From contig CAKMJS010000092.1 of NCBI GenBank assembly GCA_927405585.1, positions 1 through 44,315 on the forward strand: a stretch of DNA of 44,315 bases. Direction: 5' to 3'. Made by a program: the position numbers and the translations under genes. The notes beneath the pieces were generated by a model. That model made no database searches. It worked only from the letters and a program-made list of their open reading frames with translations, and was not told the origin of the DNA. This DNA is from an uncultured Desulfosporosinus sp. (GTDB lineage Bacteria; Bacillota; Desulfitobacteriia; Desulfitobacteriales; Desulfitobacteriaceae). Below are positions 8,414 through 17,079 of this stretch, in pieces. The number at the start of each line of letters is the position of its first letter. Positions within the stretch are counted from its first letter, which is position 1.

Positions 8414-9798
8414 AATCCGTGTTCCTGAATCTTATAAATTAAACCACGTCGGGAGATTTGTAATAGCCTGGCGGCATGAGCCCGATTTTCATGGGTTAAT
8501 TTGAGTGCTTCAGCGATATGCTTTTTTTCTGTTTCTGCTAAGGCCTCTCGTAGTGGAGTAAAGGATGTACATTCTGCGGCATTCAACGTAGCGGGCTTCC
8601 CGACATCTTCCTTGCTGATCTCAAAGGGAAGATGCTCCGCTAAAATGATTTTGGAATTACTCATGATCAAAGCATGTTCAATAGCATTTTCCAATTCACG
8701 CACATTGCCTGGCCAGGAATAACGGTTTAAAACGGTATATACCTCTGGAATAAAAACGACACCTTGTCTTCCTATCTCGGAAGCATAACGAGAAAGCAGA
8801 TAATCGGCGAGGAGGGATATATCGTCCTCCCTCTCACGTAAGGGGGGGAGATGGATCGAGACTACATTTAAGCGATAGTATAAATCTGAACGAAAGCGTT
8901 TCTCCTCAACTTCTTTCGGCAAATCCCGGTTTGTGGCGGCAATGATGCGGACGTCTGTTTTAAACGTTTTTATTCCACCGACCCGTTCAAATTCCCGTTC
9001 CTGTAAAACTCGTAAGAGTTTGACTTCGAGAGAAGGGCCAAGTTCAGCTATCTCATCGAGAAATAGTGTGCCTCCTTCTGCCAGTTCAAACTTACCTGGC
9101 CGCTGTGTAATGGCCCCAGTAAAAGCACCTCGTTCATGACCAAATAATTCGCTTTCCAGCAGACCCTCCGGAATTGCTCCGCAGTTGACCTGGATGAAGG
9201 GTTTTTGCCAGCGATCGCTATTATAATGGATTGTCCTCGCTACCATCCCTTTGCCCGTACCACTTTCTCCTGTCAGTAAAACTGTGGCCTTGGAGGCAGC
9301 AACTCTACCGATGCTTTTATACACATCGTGCATCTTGGGGCTTCTGCCGATTAACTGACCCGGCCCGCCCGTTACCCGACTCAAGGTACGCACTTGTTCG
9401 GTTAAGTATTCAAGATCTTTAGTGAGTCTTCTAATATGGATCGCTCGTTCAACTAGAATCTTGACTTCATTAAGGTTAAAGGGTTTGGTTAAGTAGTCGA
9501 ACGCGCCCCGTTTCATGGCTTCAACGGTGATTTCGGCACTGCCAAAGGCTGTCATCAAGATTACCGGTAAATCAGGAAATAATGTATGTATTTCGCGGAA
9601 AGCGATAAGCCCATCCATTTTAGGCATGCGCACATCCAAAATGACGACATCATATTCGACTTCCTGTACTTGCTTGACTGCCGCTAAGCCGTCATTCACT
9701 GTATCGACAAGATAGCCTGCCTTAGTAAGTGCTGTTCGCAGGACTAGACGAAGGCTTTCTTCGTCATCCCCGACTAAAATTCTTGATGGTCCGGACAT
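8410..9798 (-). CDS. atoC: AtoC-like sigma-54-dependent response regulator
   Basis: A 462-residue NtrC-family regulator. The receiver domain (about residues 1-120) has the acidic pair in VGDDEE, the phospho-acceptor Asp in ILDVRMPKMDG, the Thr in LMTAFGS and the Lys in LTKPFN. The AAA+ domain (about 145-380) has Walker A GESGTGKG, the sigma-54 contact loop GAFTGA and Walker B GTLFLDE. A Fis-type helix-turn-helix ends the protein (NRAHAARLLQISRRGLIYKI). ATG 9798 is fixed by GGAGGTGAAAGA directly upstream, leaving 22 bp to the kinase gene. It probably activates the sigma-54 promoters before atoE and atoD. The name follows context and family; many NtrC-type paralogues look alike, so the symbol is less certain than the family. 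Confidence 0.88.
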   Translation of the reverse strand: MSGPSRILVGDDEESLRLVLRTALTKAGYLVDTVNDGLAAVKQVQEVEYDVVILDVRMPKMDGLIAFREIHTLFPDLPVILMTAFGSAEITVEAMKRGAFDYLTKPFNLNEVKILVERAIHIRRLTKDLEYLTEQVRTLSRVTGGPGQLIGRSPKMHDVYKSIGRVAASKATVLLTGESGTGKGMVARTIHYNSDRWQKPFIQVNCGAIPEGLLESELFGHERGAFTGAITQRPGKFELAEGGTLFLDEIAELGPSLEVKLLRVLQEREFERVGGIKTFKTDVRIIAATNRDLPKEVEEKRFRSDLYYRLNVVSIHLPPLREREDDISLLADYLLSRYASEIGRQGVVFIPEVYTVLNRYSWPGNVRELENAIEHALIMSNSKIILAEHLPFEISKEDVGKPATLNAAECTSFTPLREALAETEKKHIAEALKLTHENRAHAARLLQISRRGLIYKIQEHGL

Positions 9799-9820
9799 TC
9801 TTTCACCTCCCAACACCGTA

Positions 9821-11665
9821 TTAACTAGGTAATAAGGTGTCTTCCTCATTTCCATAGGGTAGAAAGACATAAAAGGTGCTGCCTTCGCCCACTTTACTCT
9901 CTACCCAAATATGTCCGTGATGAATTTCTATGATTTTAGAACTTACAGCCAATCCAAGGCCAGTGCCTCGATCCTTCGTTGTGAAAAATGGATCGAAAAT
10001 CCGAGGTAGGTTTTCCGACAGGATTCCGGTTCCAGTATCTTGGATGTTTATCTTCACACCCTCCGAAGTTGATTCAGAGGATACGATGACTTTTCCAATT
10101 TGATTCAGTTTGTTGGGAAGAGCCTGAACAGCGTTCAAAAGCAGGTTAACCAACACTTGTTTGATATGTTCACTATCTACATAAACCCAACTCACTGAGG
10201 GGTCTAGATCTTTCTGTAATAACACGGAATTTTTTTTCATGATCGGCGCCAATAACGTAAGGGTTTCCTGTAACAGTTCATTAGGATTAACCATTGTCAC
10301 ATTGTTTTTTGAGGGCTTGGCAAAGTATAGAAGGTCTTCCACAATGGAATTAAGGCGATTTATCTCTTTGATAATCACATCTCCGAAAACTCGGGAAGAA
10401 TTATCGGGGGGTAATTCATCTAAGATTAATTGAACGCTTCCGGAGATCGCGGCAAGTGGATTTCGAATTTCATGAGCGACACCGGCTGCCAATTCTCCGA
10501 CGGCCGCCAAATGAGAAATTTTGCTGACCCGTTCTTCAAGCTTTTTGCGTTCTGTCAGATCTTTAAATACGACCACTGCACCCAAAATATCCTTTCCATT
10601 CTGCAAGGGGGACGTGCTTACACTGATGAGGACAGTAGCCCCATCGGGACAGGACAGCTCTACTTGGTAGCCAATAAAGGTTTTGCCGTTATTTAAGGTT
10701 TCAAGTAAAGGGTCACTAAATGAAGCGTTCTGCTCAAAAAAACTAATTAATTTCCCACCAAGGGAATCGTTGGATAATCCGGTGATTGTGAAGGCTGCAT
10801 CATTAAGGGCAGTAATCCTGCCTTCAACATCGACGGTAATTATACCATCAGCCATACTTTGCATGATGATTTCGGTATGGGAACGGGTATTCAGGATACT
10901 TTCGGCCATTTTGTTAATAGCTAGAGTAATTTCACCAAATTCGGCGGCAGTTTCTGGCAACCGATAAGCTAAGTCATCACGAAGTCTTCTAAGACCCGTG
11001 ATAATACCTTGAATGGAATTGGAAATCTGATTGGCGAGAGGTAAAGCGATACCCAACCCTACGGTTAAGGCGATACCCAAAGCGAGATACATTACAGTGG
11101 TCATGGTCCGGATTTGTTTCCAGATACTCACGGTCAGTTCATTAGCCCAAGTATAACCAATCACTTGGCTGTCACGGATCAGGGGAACCATTGCATTCAG
11201 AATATTCCCCCGTACCATCGCTCCTGTGACAGCTAAGGAGGTCCCCTTAGCCATGACCTCCCGGCCCCTATGTTCGGGCCCGATACTCTGGCCGATGGTA
11301 TAGCTGTACTCGTGACTCGGACCATAGGTGATAATTGCATCCAGTTCTTTAGAGTAGTAGCCAGCACCTACCCCAGGATTAGCCAGAACTATTTCGTCCG
11401 TTACTTTTGCCAACCGGATGTTAAGTAGATGAATTTGTTCCTCACGGCTGAAACTCTGCTCCTCTGGTCTAAGGAGGACATCAAAATCTTGAGACAGAGA
11501 ATTATCCAAGGCCTGGGCAATACCAAAGAGCTTAGACTCCTTTTCAAGCATTAAGGCCTTTTCAGCTTGGTTAATGAGGAAATAACTACTCCCTATAAGA
11601 GGAAGCGTTACGGCTAGAGCCAAAATAATCATTAATTTTATGCGCAAATTCAGTTTAATAATCAT
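9821..11665 (-). CDS. atoS: AtoS-like membrane sensor histidine kinase
   Basis: A 614-residue kinase. TM1 (about residues 10-32), an extracellular sensor region of about 155 residues with a cache-like layout, and TM2 (about 190-212) are followed by HAMP (about 213-265), PAS (about 270-380), HisKA with His in GVAHEIRNP (about residue 398) and HATPase with DTGTGI, DPFFTTK and GTGLGLAV. It would sense a short-chain acid or related signal and phosphorylate the adjacent AtoC. The start ATG follows GAGG. The gene pair and its setting beside atoDA and atoE match the E. coli atoSC arrangement, which is the basis for the name. Confidence 0.87.
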   Translation of the reverse strand: MIIKLNLRIKLMIILALAVTLPLIGSSYFLINQAEKALMLEKESKLFGIAQALDNSLSQDFDVLLRPEEQSFSREEQIHLLNIRLAKVTDEIVLANPGVGAGYYSKELDAIITYGPSHEYSYTIGQSIGPEHRGREVMAKGTSLAVTGAMVRGNILNAMVPLIRDSQVIGYTWANELTVSIWKQIRTMTTVMYLALGIALTVGLGIALPLANQISNSIQGIITGLRRLRDDLAYRLPETAAEFGEITLAINKMAESILNTRSHTEIIMQSMADGIITVDVEGRITALNDAAFTITGLSNDSLGGKLISFFEQNASFSDPLLETLNNGKTFIGYQVELSCPDGATVLISVSTSPLQNGKDILGAVVVFKDLTERKKLEERVSKISHLAAVGELAAGVAHEIRNPLAAISGSVQLILDELPPDNSSRVFGDVIIKEINRLNSIVEDLLYFAKPSKNNVTMVNPNELLQETLTLLAPIMKKNSVLLQKDLDPSVSWVYVDSEHIKQVLVNLLLNAVQALPNKLNQIGKVIVSSESTSEGVKINIQDTGTGILSENLPRIFDPFFTTKDRGTGLGLAVSSKIIEIHHGHIWVESKVGEGSTFYVFLPYGNEEDTLLPS

Positions 11666-11792
11666 AATACCTCGTTGTTTAAAGAATTTTCAAAATAATA
11701 GTATTCTTTATGCAGATTGACATTTCCTCCTTTTACCGATATATACGAAACTTCTTTGATGTTGTGGGTTCTGCGCAACGTAATTATTCACT

Positions 11793-11834
11793 CACATCAG
11801 AGGTACTAGTTTGCAAACTGGTGCCTCTGATGTG
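11793..11834. repeat. 42-bp loopless palindrome
   Basis: Two contiguous 21-base arms (11793-11813 and 11814-11834) are complementary except for two G-T type mismatches. It lies between the divergent atoS and nitroreductase genes. It lacks a T-run of normal length, so it could be a cruciform, an operator or a relic of an element rather than a terminator. The rest of 11666-12013 holds one degenerate hairpin repeat (11952-11986). Confidence 0.75.
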
Positions 11835-11951
11835 CATTTTAGTAAGGTGGCTAAACTTAGGCTACATAAATTATAGTTAGTGATAAATATTGGCAGGGTT
11901 TAACAAAACGATGCAGAATGATTCAAGGGTGAACTGCTACAGAGTACGAAG

Positions 11952-11986
11952 CCACTCCCACTTGTAGAAGTGAAGTTCCATGATTG
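11952..11986. repeat. Degenerate hairpin repeat, copy 1 (IS200/IS605-end-like)
   Basis: This CCACTCCCACTT-loop-AAGTG hairpin is followed by CCATGATTGG. Similar blocks occur at 21170-21206 and 23117-23150. Foldback plus a conserved tail recalls subterminal hairpins of IS200/IS605 elements. No transposase gene is present in the window. Confidence 0.45.
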
Positions 11987-12013
11987 GATCAATAACGGGA
12001 GGCGACTAGTCAA

Positions 12014-12928
12014 ATGGCTATACCCACTTCAAGGACCAATGAATCAGCGGAAATAATAATCGATGAGAATCGGTGCATAGGTTGTGGTTTATGCATCGAA
12101 GTATGCAAGGGTTTTAACCTCACGCTAGAAAACGAAAAAGTGATCACTATGGACTCAACTTATGGTTGTATAGGATGTGGACATTGCATGGCGATTTGTC
12201 CTCAAGAAGCGATTGAAATTAGAGGTCGATGTCTGACCTCAGAAGATTTATTGACTTTGGCCGCACCTCAAGACAACGCCTCGTACGAGGGAATGCTTAA
12301 CCTCTTGCTTCACCGCCGAAGTATTCGCGAGTTCAAAGAGATACCAGTAGAGAATGAGGTGCTCAAAAAAGTCATCGAAGCTGCCAAAACAGCTCCGATG
12401 GGTTTACCACCTTCCGATGTCAACGTACTGGTTTTTGATACTCAAGCAAAGGTGCGCCTGTTTGCAGAGGACTTTTGCGACTATCTAGCAGGAATAAGAT
12501 GGCTTGTTTCCGGATGGTTCTTGACACTTATGCGTCCATTCTGGAGTAAGACGAACGATGAGCTCTTTAGAGGATTTGTGCGACCGACAATTGACTTGTA
12601 CCTCGACAATATGAAAGAAGGCATGAACCTAGTAAATTACGATGCTCCTGTAGCATTATACTTCTATGGGTCTCCTTATGCCGATCCTGCAGACCCGATT
12701 ATTGCTGCTACCTATGCCATGATCGCTGCCGAGTCGCTTGGATTGGGGACCTGCATGCTTGGCTCAGTCCATCCGTTAATACAATACGGAAAAGGTGCTA
12801 AAAAATTAAGGCAGAAGTATGGTATCCGCTACAAAAGTCGAGAAGGGCTATTTGTGATTATGGGCTATCCCAAGGTGGAGTATCGAAAAGGGATTCGCAG
12901 AACCTTCGCTGCTATTGATAGTGCGTGA
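12014..12928 (+). CDS. Nitroreductase with N-terminal 2[4Fe-4S] ferredoxin domain
   Basis: A 304-residue fusion. Residues about 15-70 hold two cluster motifs, CIGCGLCIEVC and CIGCGHCMAIC. Residues about 95-290 form an FMN-binding nitroreductase domain beginning HRRSIREFKEIPV with a typical AAKTAPMGLPPSDVN segment. Such proteins pass electrons from ferredoxin-type clusters to FMN to reduce nitro, quinone or other small substrates in the cytoplasm; the substrate is unknown. The start ATG follows GGGAGGCG at nine bases. It is a single gene with no partner in the same direction close by, and no clear terminator follows. Confidence 0.88.
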   Translation: MAIPTSRTNESAEIIIDENRCIGCGLCIEVCKGFNLTLENEKVITMDSTYGCIGCGHCMAICPQEAIEIRGRCLTSEDLLTLAAPQDNASYEGMLNLLLHRRSIREFKEIPVENEVLKKVIEAAKTAPMGLPPSDVNVLVFDTQAKVRLFAEDFCDYLAGIRWLVSGWFLTLMRPFWSKTNDELFRGFVRPTIDLYLDNMKEGMNLVNYDAPVALYFYGSPYADPADPIIAATYAMIAAESLGLGTCMLGSVHPLIQYGKGAKKLRQKYGIRYKSREGLFVIMGYPKVEYRKGIRRTFAAIDSA

Positions 12929-13036
12929 AAACATGGTTAAAATATGGTGAGAACATTGAAGGGGAAAGCGATAGCAACTAGATTTTTATAGAGAATTATG
13001 GTATTTTAAGAGAAGAATTCATATAATAATTTGCGA

Positions 13037-13248
13037 GTAGTATTTAGTAGCCTGGTTTTGAGTAGGTCAATGCAAGTAGTAGTAACCGTAGGGTATAACA
13101 GTCGGGTAGAAGAAACAGTAAGGTAGAAATAACAGAAGGGTGTTTAGTAGGATAGTAGTTGCTGTAGGGTACTGGTTTATTCCGTAGAATTCTGGGTTAA
13201 ACAGTAGGGACAGGTTTTAAACATTGTAGGACAGTTTTAGGATGGTAG
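13037..13248 (+). repeat. GTAG-rich intergenic segment
   Basis: Fifteen GTAG tetranucleotides occur in 212 bp, mostly within GTAGGG, GTAGGA or GTAGAA contexts, at irregular spacing of 8-24 bp (about 20 bp toward the right). About one would be expected by chance. No reading frame of note is present in 12929-13375. The segment precedes the TRAP operon and may lie in its leader, but no function can be assigned. Confidence 0.6.
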
Positions 13249-13319
13249 GAAATAAGGATGTGGTTAACACCTCGTATCCGTTTCTTTGTGACGGGTTGGG
13301 GCAACTGCACAATTTTTCG

Positions 13320-13353
13320 AACTCCTATTTGGGGTTTTTTTATTTCCCCAATA
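13320..13353 (+). promoter_or_regulatory. Possible attenuator before the TRAP operon
   Basis: A 6-bp stem (AACTCC with GGGGTT, one G-T pair) plus seven T residues forms a weak terminator 20 bases before the dctP ribosome site. The same GGGG can instead pair with CCCC at 13346-13349 to form a competing hairpin. Mutually exclusive structures suggest regulated read-through, but this is by eye only. Confidence 0.4.
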
Positions 13354-13375
13354 TTATCAAAAAGGAGAGATGATT

Positions 13376-14467
13376 GTGAAAAAAGGGTTATGTAAGTCAA
13401 TTAAGTTAAAGTTATTTGCGAGAGGGATTTTACTTGGGTTATTGGCACTGAATTTAGTTTTTGTGACGGGATGCGGTCAGACAACGTCTGCCCCAGAAGC
13501 ATCGTCTGGCACGAAGGCGCAAACCGTCGAGCTGAAATTAGCTCATTTCTTTCCGGCGACACACCCGGCTGAGAAAGCGCTAATTCAGCCTTGGGCCAAG
13601 GCAATCGAGACGGCAACTCAAGGCAGAGTAAAGATTACCAGCTACCCAGGACAGACACTATTGCAGGCGGACGCGGTTTATGATGGGGTGGTCAATGGAA
13701 TAGCTGATCTAGGTCTTTCTTGTTTTTCTTATACCCGAGGCAGTTTCCCGGTGTTGGAGGTTTTTGAACTGCCGGGTATCAAGTACTCTAATTCCAAGGC
13801 TGCTAGTCAAGTTGCCTGGGAAGGGATCAAACAATTAAATCCCAAGGAGGTTCAGGATACAAAGATGATGATGGTCTTTGCAACAGGCCCTGGGGATTTA
13901 TATACCAAAGCACCTGTGCGTACTCTCAAAGATTTAAAAGGCTTAGAAATCAGAGCAACCGGTCTTAGTGCTAAAAGTCTTACAGCTTTAGGAGCCACCC
14001 CAGTTGCTATGGCCCAATCGGAAGCTTACGAATCCTTATCGAAGGGGGTTGTCAAGGGGAATTTAGGTCCAGTTGAAGTGCTACAGGGGTGGAAACAGGC
14101 AGAAGTCACTAAATATCTGACTTTGACGCCTTTCTTATACAATAATTTATTTTATATAACTATGAACTCTAAAAAATGGGACTCCTTAGATCCTAACGAT
14201 CAGAAAGCGATCGAAGCGGTAAATCAGAAGTTCTTCGAAGACGTTGCGATGGGTTTATGGGATCAACAAAATGAGTCCGCTTTAAAGTATGCAGTCTCTG
14301 AAAAAGGAATGGAGGTCATTACCCTTTCTCAAGCAGAACAGGATCAATGGATTAGTTTAATTAAGCCAATTCAGGACGATTATGTCGCCCAAATGAAGCA
14401 AAAGGGACAGCAGGGAGAAGAAATCTTAGCTAAGGTGAAAAGTCTTGCTGATCAATATAACAAATAG
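13376..14467 (+). CDS. dctP: TRAP transporter substrate-binding lipoprotein DctP
   Basis: A 363-residue solute receptor. The N-terminus has a basic region, a hydrophobic stretch and the lipobox FVTGC (Cys about residue 33), so it is anchored to the outer face of the membrane. The mature part shows the DctP fold (ELKLAHFFPATHPAEKA, then the IRATG strand with the conserved Arg near residue 190 that usually binds the substrate carboxylate). GTG 13376 is preferred to ATG 13370 because AAGGAG is eight bases before it and only two before the ATG. It is the first gene of a DctPQM operon. The substrate is an organic acid, but which one is not shown. Confidence 0.9.
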   Translation: MKKGLCKSIKLKLFARGILLGLLALNLVFVTGCGQTTSAPEASSGTKAQTVELKLAHFFPATHPAEKALIQPWAKAIETATQGRVKITSYPGQTLLQADAVYDGVVNGIADLGLSCFSYTRGSFPVLEVFELPGIKYSNSKAASQVAWEGIKQLNPKEVQDTKMMMVFATGPGDLYTKAPVRTLKDLKGLEIRATGLSAKSLTALGATPVAMAQSEAYESLSKGVVKGNLGPVEVLQGWKQAEVTKYLTLTPFLYNNLFYITMNSKKWDSLDPNDQKAIEAVNQKFFEDVAMGLWDQQNESALKYAVSEKGMEVITLSQAEQDQWISLIKPIQDDYVAQMKQKGQQGEEILAKVKSLADQYNK

Positions 14468-14496
14468 TATCACTAAATCCTGAGGGGGACCTGGAA

Positions 14497-15009
14497 TTGA
14501 AGCAATTAAATGATGTAGTAAAACGAGTAAGCAGTAGCATGGACAAATTGGCGGGACTATGTATTTTTGCCGTGATGCTGTTGATTGTTGCTAATATTAT
14601 TTTACGGACGGTTTTTAATCAACCTATTTTAGGAACGTATGAGCTGGTCGGCTTCTTAACAGCCATGGGAGTGGCCTTGGCCCTAGCGCACTGTGCTTTT
14701 CAGGAGGGTCATATCGCCGTTGGTATTATTATGGAGCGTTTTCCACAGAAAATACGAGCCTTGATGGCTGTGTTAGTGAATTTCACTTCGTTAATTTTAT
14801 GGGCAGCGGCTGTCTGGTCTCTTGGAAAATTCGGTCATGCGATGAAGATGAAAGGGCTTGTCTCACCCTCTGCAGAAATTCCTGTTTACCCCTTTATTTA
14901 TTTGGTAGCTTTTGGCTTGATGGGGCTTTGTTTGGTGCTAGTGCTTAAGCTGCTTGTTTCTTGCAGGGAGGTTCTTGGGAACGATAAGGCTAAGAAGGTG
15001 GCAGGATGA
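14497..15009 (+). CDS. dctQ: TRAP transporter small membrane subunit DctQ
   Basis: A 170-residue protein with four predicted transmembrane helices, the usual DctQ form, with the conserved early segment NIILRTVFNQPILGTYEL (about residues 30-48). It joins DctM in the Na+-coupled uptake complex fed by DctP. The start is TTG, seven bases after GAGGGGGA; no ATG fits better. The end overlaps the dctM start by 4 bp (ATGA), so translation is coupled. Good hydrophobic pattern and position make the call secure although the family is poorly conserved. Confidence 0.88.
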   Translation: MKQLNDVVKRVSSSMDKLAGLCIFAVMLLIVANIILRTVFNQPILGTYELVGFLTAMGVALALAHCAFQEGHIAVGIIMERFPQKIRALMAVLVNFTSLILWAAAVWSLGKFGHAMKMKGLVSPSAEIPVYPFIYLVAFGLMGLCLVLVLKLLVSCREVLGNDKAKKVAG

Positions 15010-16319
15010 GTCTATTTTTAGTTGGGCTAATAGGGATTGCTTGTTTCTTTGGCTTGGTAATGGTCCGTATGCCAATCGCCTATGCCATGGCAATGGTGGG
15101 GTTGGTTGGATTCAGCTACCTTACTTCAGTCCCGGCGTCTTTAGACATGGTAGCCAAAGAACTATATAATACCTTTACTTCTTACTCCTTAAGTGTGATT
15201 GCGATGTTTGTTTGGATGGGGTTTTTGGCTTATTACTCAGGTATTGGCACGAGTCTCTATGGATTTGCTTATAAAATGGTTGGACATTTGCCGGGTGGTC
15301 TGGCAATTGCTACCCAAGGGGCCTGTGCCGTTTTCGGAGCGATTTGCGGCTCGAATACCGCGACTGCGGCGACCATGGCAGCCATCGCACTGCCTGAGAT
15401 GGATAAATATAAGTACGACCGGTCACTATCCACAGCCAGTATTGCGGCAGGGGGCGTTTTAGGGGTCATGATCCCCCCCAGTGTTATTTTTATCTTGTAT
15501 GGTACGGCCACAGAACAGTCGGTAGGAACTCTTTTTATGGCAGGGATTCTACCAGGAATTCTATTGATGCTCTTAAATATGGGCGTGATTTACTTGTTGA
15601 CTTCGCGTAACCCGAGCTTAGGCCCAGCTGGTAGTAAGGCAAGTTGGCAAGAGAGAATTCGTGCACTTCGGGGAGGGCTGGGGGAAGCCCTAGCAGTCTT
15701 TATTCTTTCAGTAGGTGGCCTTTTTGCCGGTTGGTTTACGCCTACTGAGGCGGGTGCTGTAGGGGCAGGTGGCATCCTATTGGTCAGTCTATTAGAGAGG
15801 CGACTGAGTTGGGTGAAACTGAAAAAGTCGTTAGTTGATACGACTCGAACGACTGCTATGATTATGCTCATGCTGGCTGGAGCTGTCATTTTTGGACGGT
15901 TTATGGCGGTAAGCAGGGTGCCCTTTGAACTGGCCAATTGGGTCGGATCGCTGCCACTGCCACCCTTTGCCATTATGGGTATGATTCTCTTTATCTACCT
16001 CATACTCGGCTGCTTTATTGATGCATTAGCCTTGATTTTATTGACCATTCCGATATTTTTCCCTGTGGTTGTTGATACCTTAGGATATGATCCAATTTGG
16101 TTTGGGGTTGTTGTAGTTTTAGTTGTCGCCATGGGGGTGATTACCCCTCCGGTAGGGATGAATGTCTATATTATTAAAGGAGTTGCCCCAGATATCCCAT
16201 TAGAAACCATCTTTAAAGGGGTATGGCCATTTCTAGGCTCCATCATACTCTGTTTAATTTTGCTTATGATTTTCCCTGGAATTGCGACCTTTTTACCAGA
16301 GCTGCTGCAGGGAAAGTAG
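15006..16319 (+). CDS. dctM: TRAP transporter large membrane subunit DctM
   Basis: A 437-residue protein with about 11-12 transmembrane segments, typical for DctM. Signature regions are GAICGSNTATAATMAAIALPEM (about residues 113-134), GVLGVMIPPSVIFILYG and GWFTPTEAGAVGA. It is the Na+-coupled permease of the TRAP system. ATG overlaps the dctQ stop (ATGA). Its last 56 bp overlap the 3' end of the convergent DUF4130 gene, so no intergenic terminator is available; termination must occur inside the other gene or by another route. Confidence 0.92.
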   Translation: MSLFLVGLIGIACFFGLVMVRMPIAYAMAMVGLVGFSYLTSVPASLDMVAKELYNTFTSYSLSVIAMFVWMGFLAYYSGIGTSLYGFAYKMVGHLPGGLAIATQGACAVFGAICGSNTATAATMAAIALPEMDKYKYDRSLSTASIAAGGVLGVMIPPSVIFILYGTATEQSVGTLFMAGILPGILLMLLNMGVIYLLTSRNPSLGPAGSKASWQERIRALRGGLGEALAVFILSVGGLFAGWFTPTEAGAVGAGGILLVSLLERRLSWVKLKKSLVDTTRTTAMIMLMLAGAVIFGRFMAVSRVPFELANWVGSLPLPPFAIMGMILFIYLILGCFIDALALILLTIPIFFPVVVDTLGYDPIWFGVVVVLVVAMGVITPPVGMNVYIIKGVAPDIPLETIFKGVWPFLGSIILCLILLMIFPGIATFLPELLQGK

Positions 16320-17079
16320 GAATCGTGGGGGTAGTTGCAAATTCGGTGAGTTGACCCCAATATCGTTTCGGCATCAGATTCATTCGACAGCGTGGATTAG
16401 TTCGACCTTCGATGGCAATAGTATTATAGAATTGCTTCCATAACTGACGGTACTCAACTTCAGTACGGTCAACGTCTGGCAAGGTTAACTCGTCCACAAA
16501 TATCAACTCCGCTTTTTGGGATTGATAGATTAAGGCCATACTATGAGTTTTATCATAAATCATAAACTCTTCGTTCTGGAATCGGTTGCAAAAATGCTGT
16601 GATAGAAGGGGCAAGACAAAGTTTTTGGGTTCGATCACCGCTACGAGTACCTCTCCATAAACGGAAAAACGGACAAAGCCCTTATACTTATGGCTTTCTG
16701 AGGTTAAGTGGCGGACTGCTTTTAGGAGCGTATGAACCGTATCGTCCGTGAGCATCGTCATAACCTTGTTTCCAACCTTAAAGCCTAAACGCAGGAAGTG
16801 ATAGATTAACAATTCTTTGTGCGGAACACAGGTTAAAAAACCGAGCTTAACTAACTCCTGTGCTTGGCAAGAAATCTTCAATGGAATTGAGTTAAAAACT
16901 CGTTCTGCCTTATGTTCGTCTGTCTCAATCCATTTCGCCGTATCAAAAAGGCTTTGCGGTACTCCGGGGTGACGGATGACGATGGGAATCTCCCTAAGCT
17001 CGTAGCTTTCAAAAACGCAACACATCAGACCTTCAAAACTACCATCATAAGCATAAACTAGATCGGCACTGTCAGGCAT
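16264..17079 (-). CDS. TIGR03915/DUF4130 putative DNA repair protein
   Basis: A 271-residue protein opening with LVYAYDGSFEGLMCCVFESY, the hallmark of the TIGR03915 family, and with the later KYKGFVRFS, HFCNRFQNEEFMIYD and LWKQFYNTIAIEGRTNPRCRMNLMPKRYW segments. The family is known to occur beside, or fused to, uracil-DNA glycosylase domains and next to the TIGR03916 radical SAM protein, as here. Its biochemical role has not been established to my knowledge. It overlaps the radical SAM gene by 22 bp, so the pair is one transcript under the LexA-type promoter at 18460-18489. The C-terminal 18 codons lie antisense inside dctM and look non-conserved, so the natural stop may once have been earlier. 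Confidence 0.87.
   Translation of the reverse strand: MPDSADLVYAYDGSFEGLMCCVFESYELREIPIVIRHPGVPQSLFDTAKWIETDEHKAERVFNSIPLKISCQAQELVKLGFLTCVPHKELLIYHFLRLGFKVGNKVMTMLTDDTVHTLLKAVRHLTSESHKYKGFVRFSVYGEVLVAVIEPKNFVLPLLSQHFCNRFQNEEFMIYDKTHSMALIYQSQKAELIFVDELTLPDVDRTEVEYRQLWKQFYNTIAIEGRTNPRCRMNLMPKRYWGQLTEFATTPTIPTFPAAALVKRSQFQGKS

Noticed and set aside
11666-11730. Short leader peptide on the minus strand before atoS
   Set aside because: The ribosome site is only two bases from the ATG and the 14-codon frame has no supporting structure.
13037-13248. GTAG cluster as a binding site for the trp RNA-binding attenuation protein
   Set aside because: That protein needs (G/U)AG repeats separated by 2-3 bases; here gaps are 8-24 bp and no trp gene is near.
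13037-13248. CRISPR-like array
   Set aside because: No repeat longer than a few bases recurs and no spacer-length regularity or cas gene is present.
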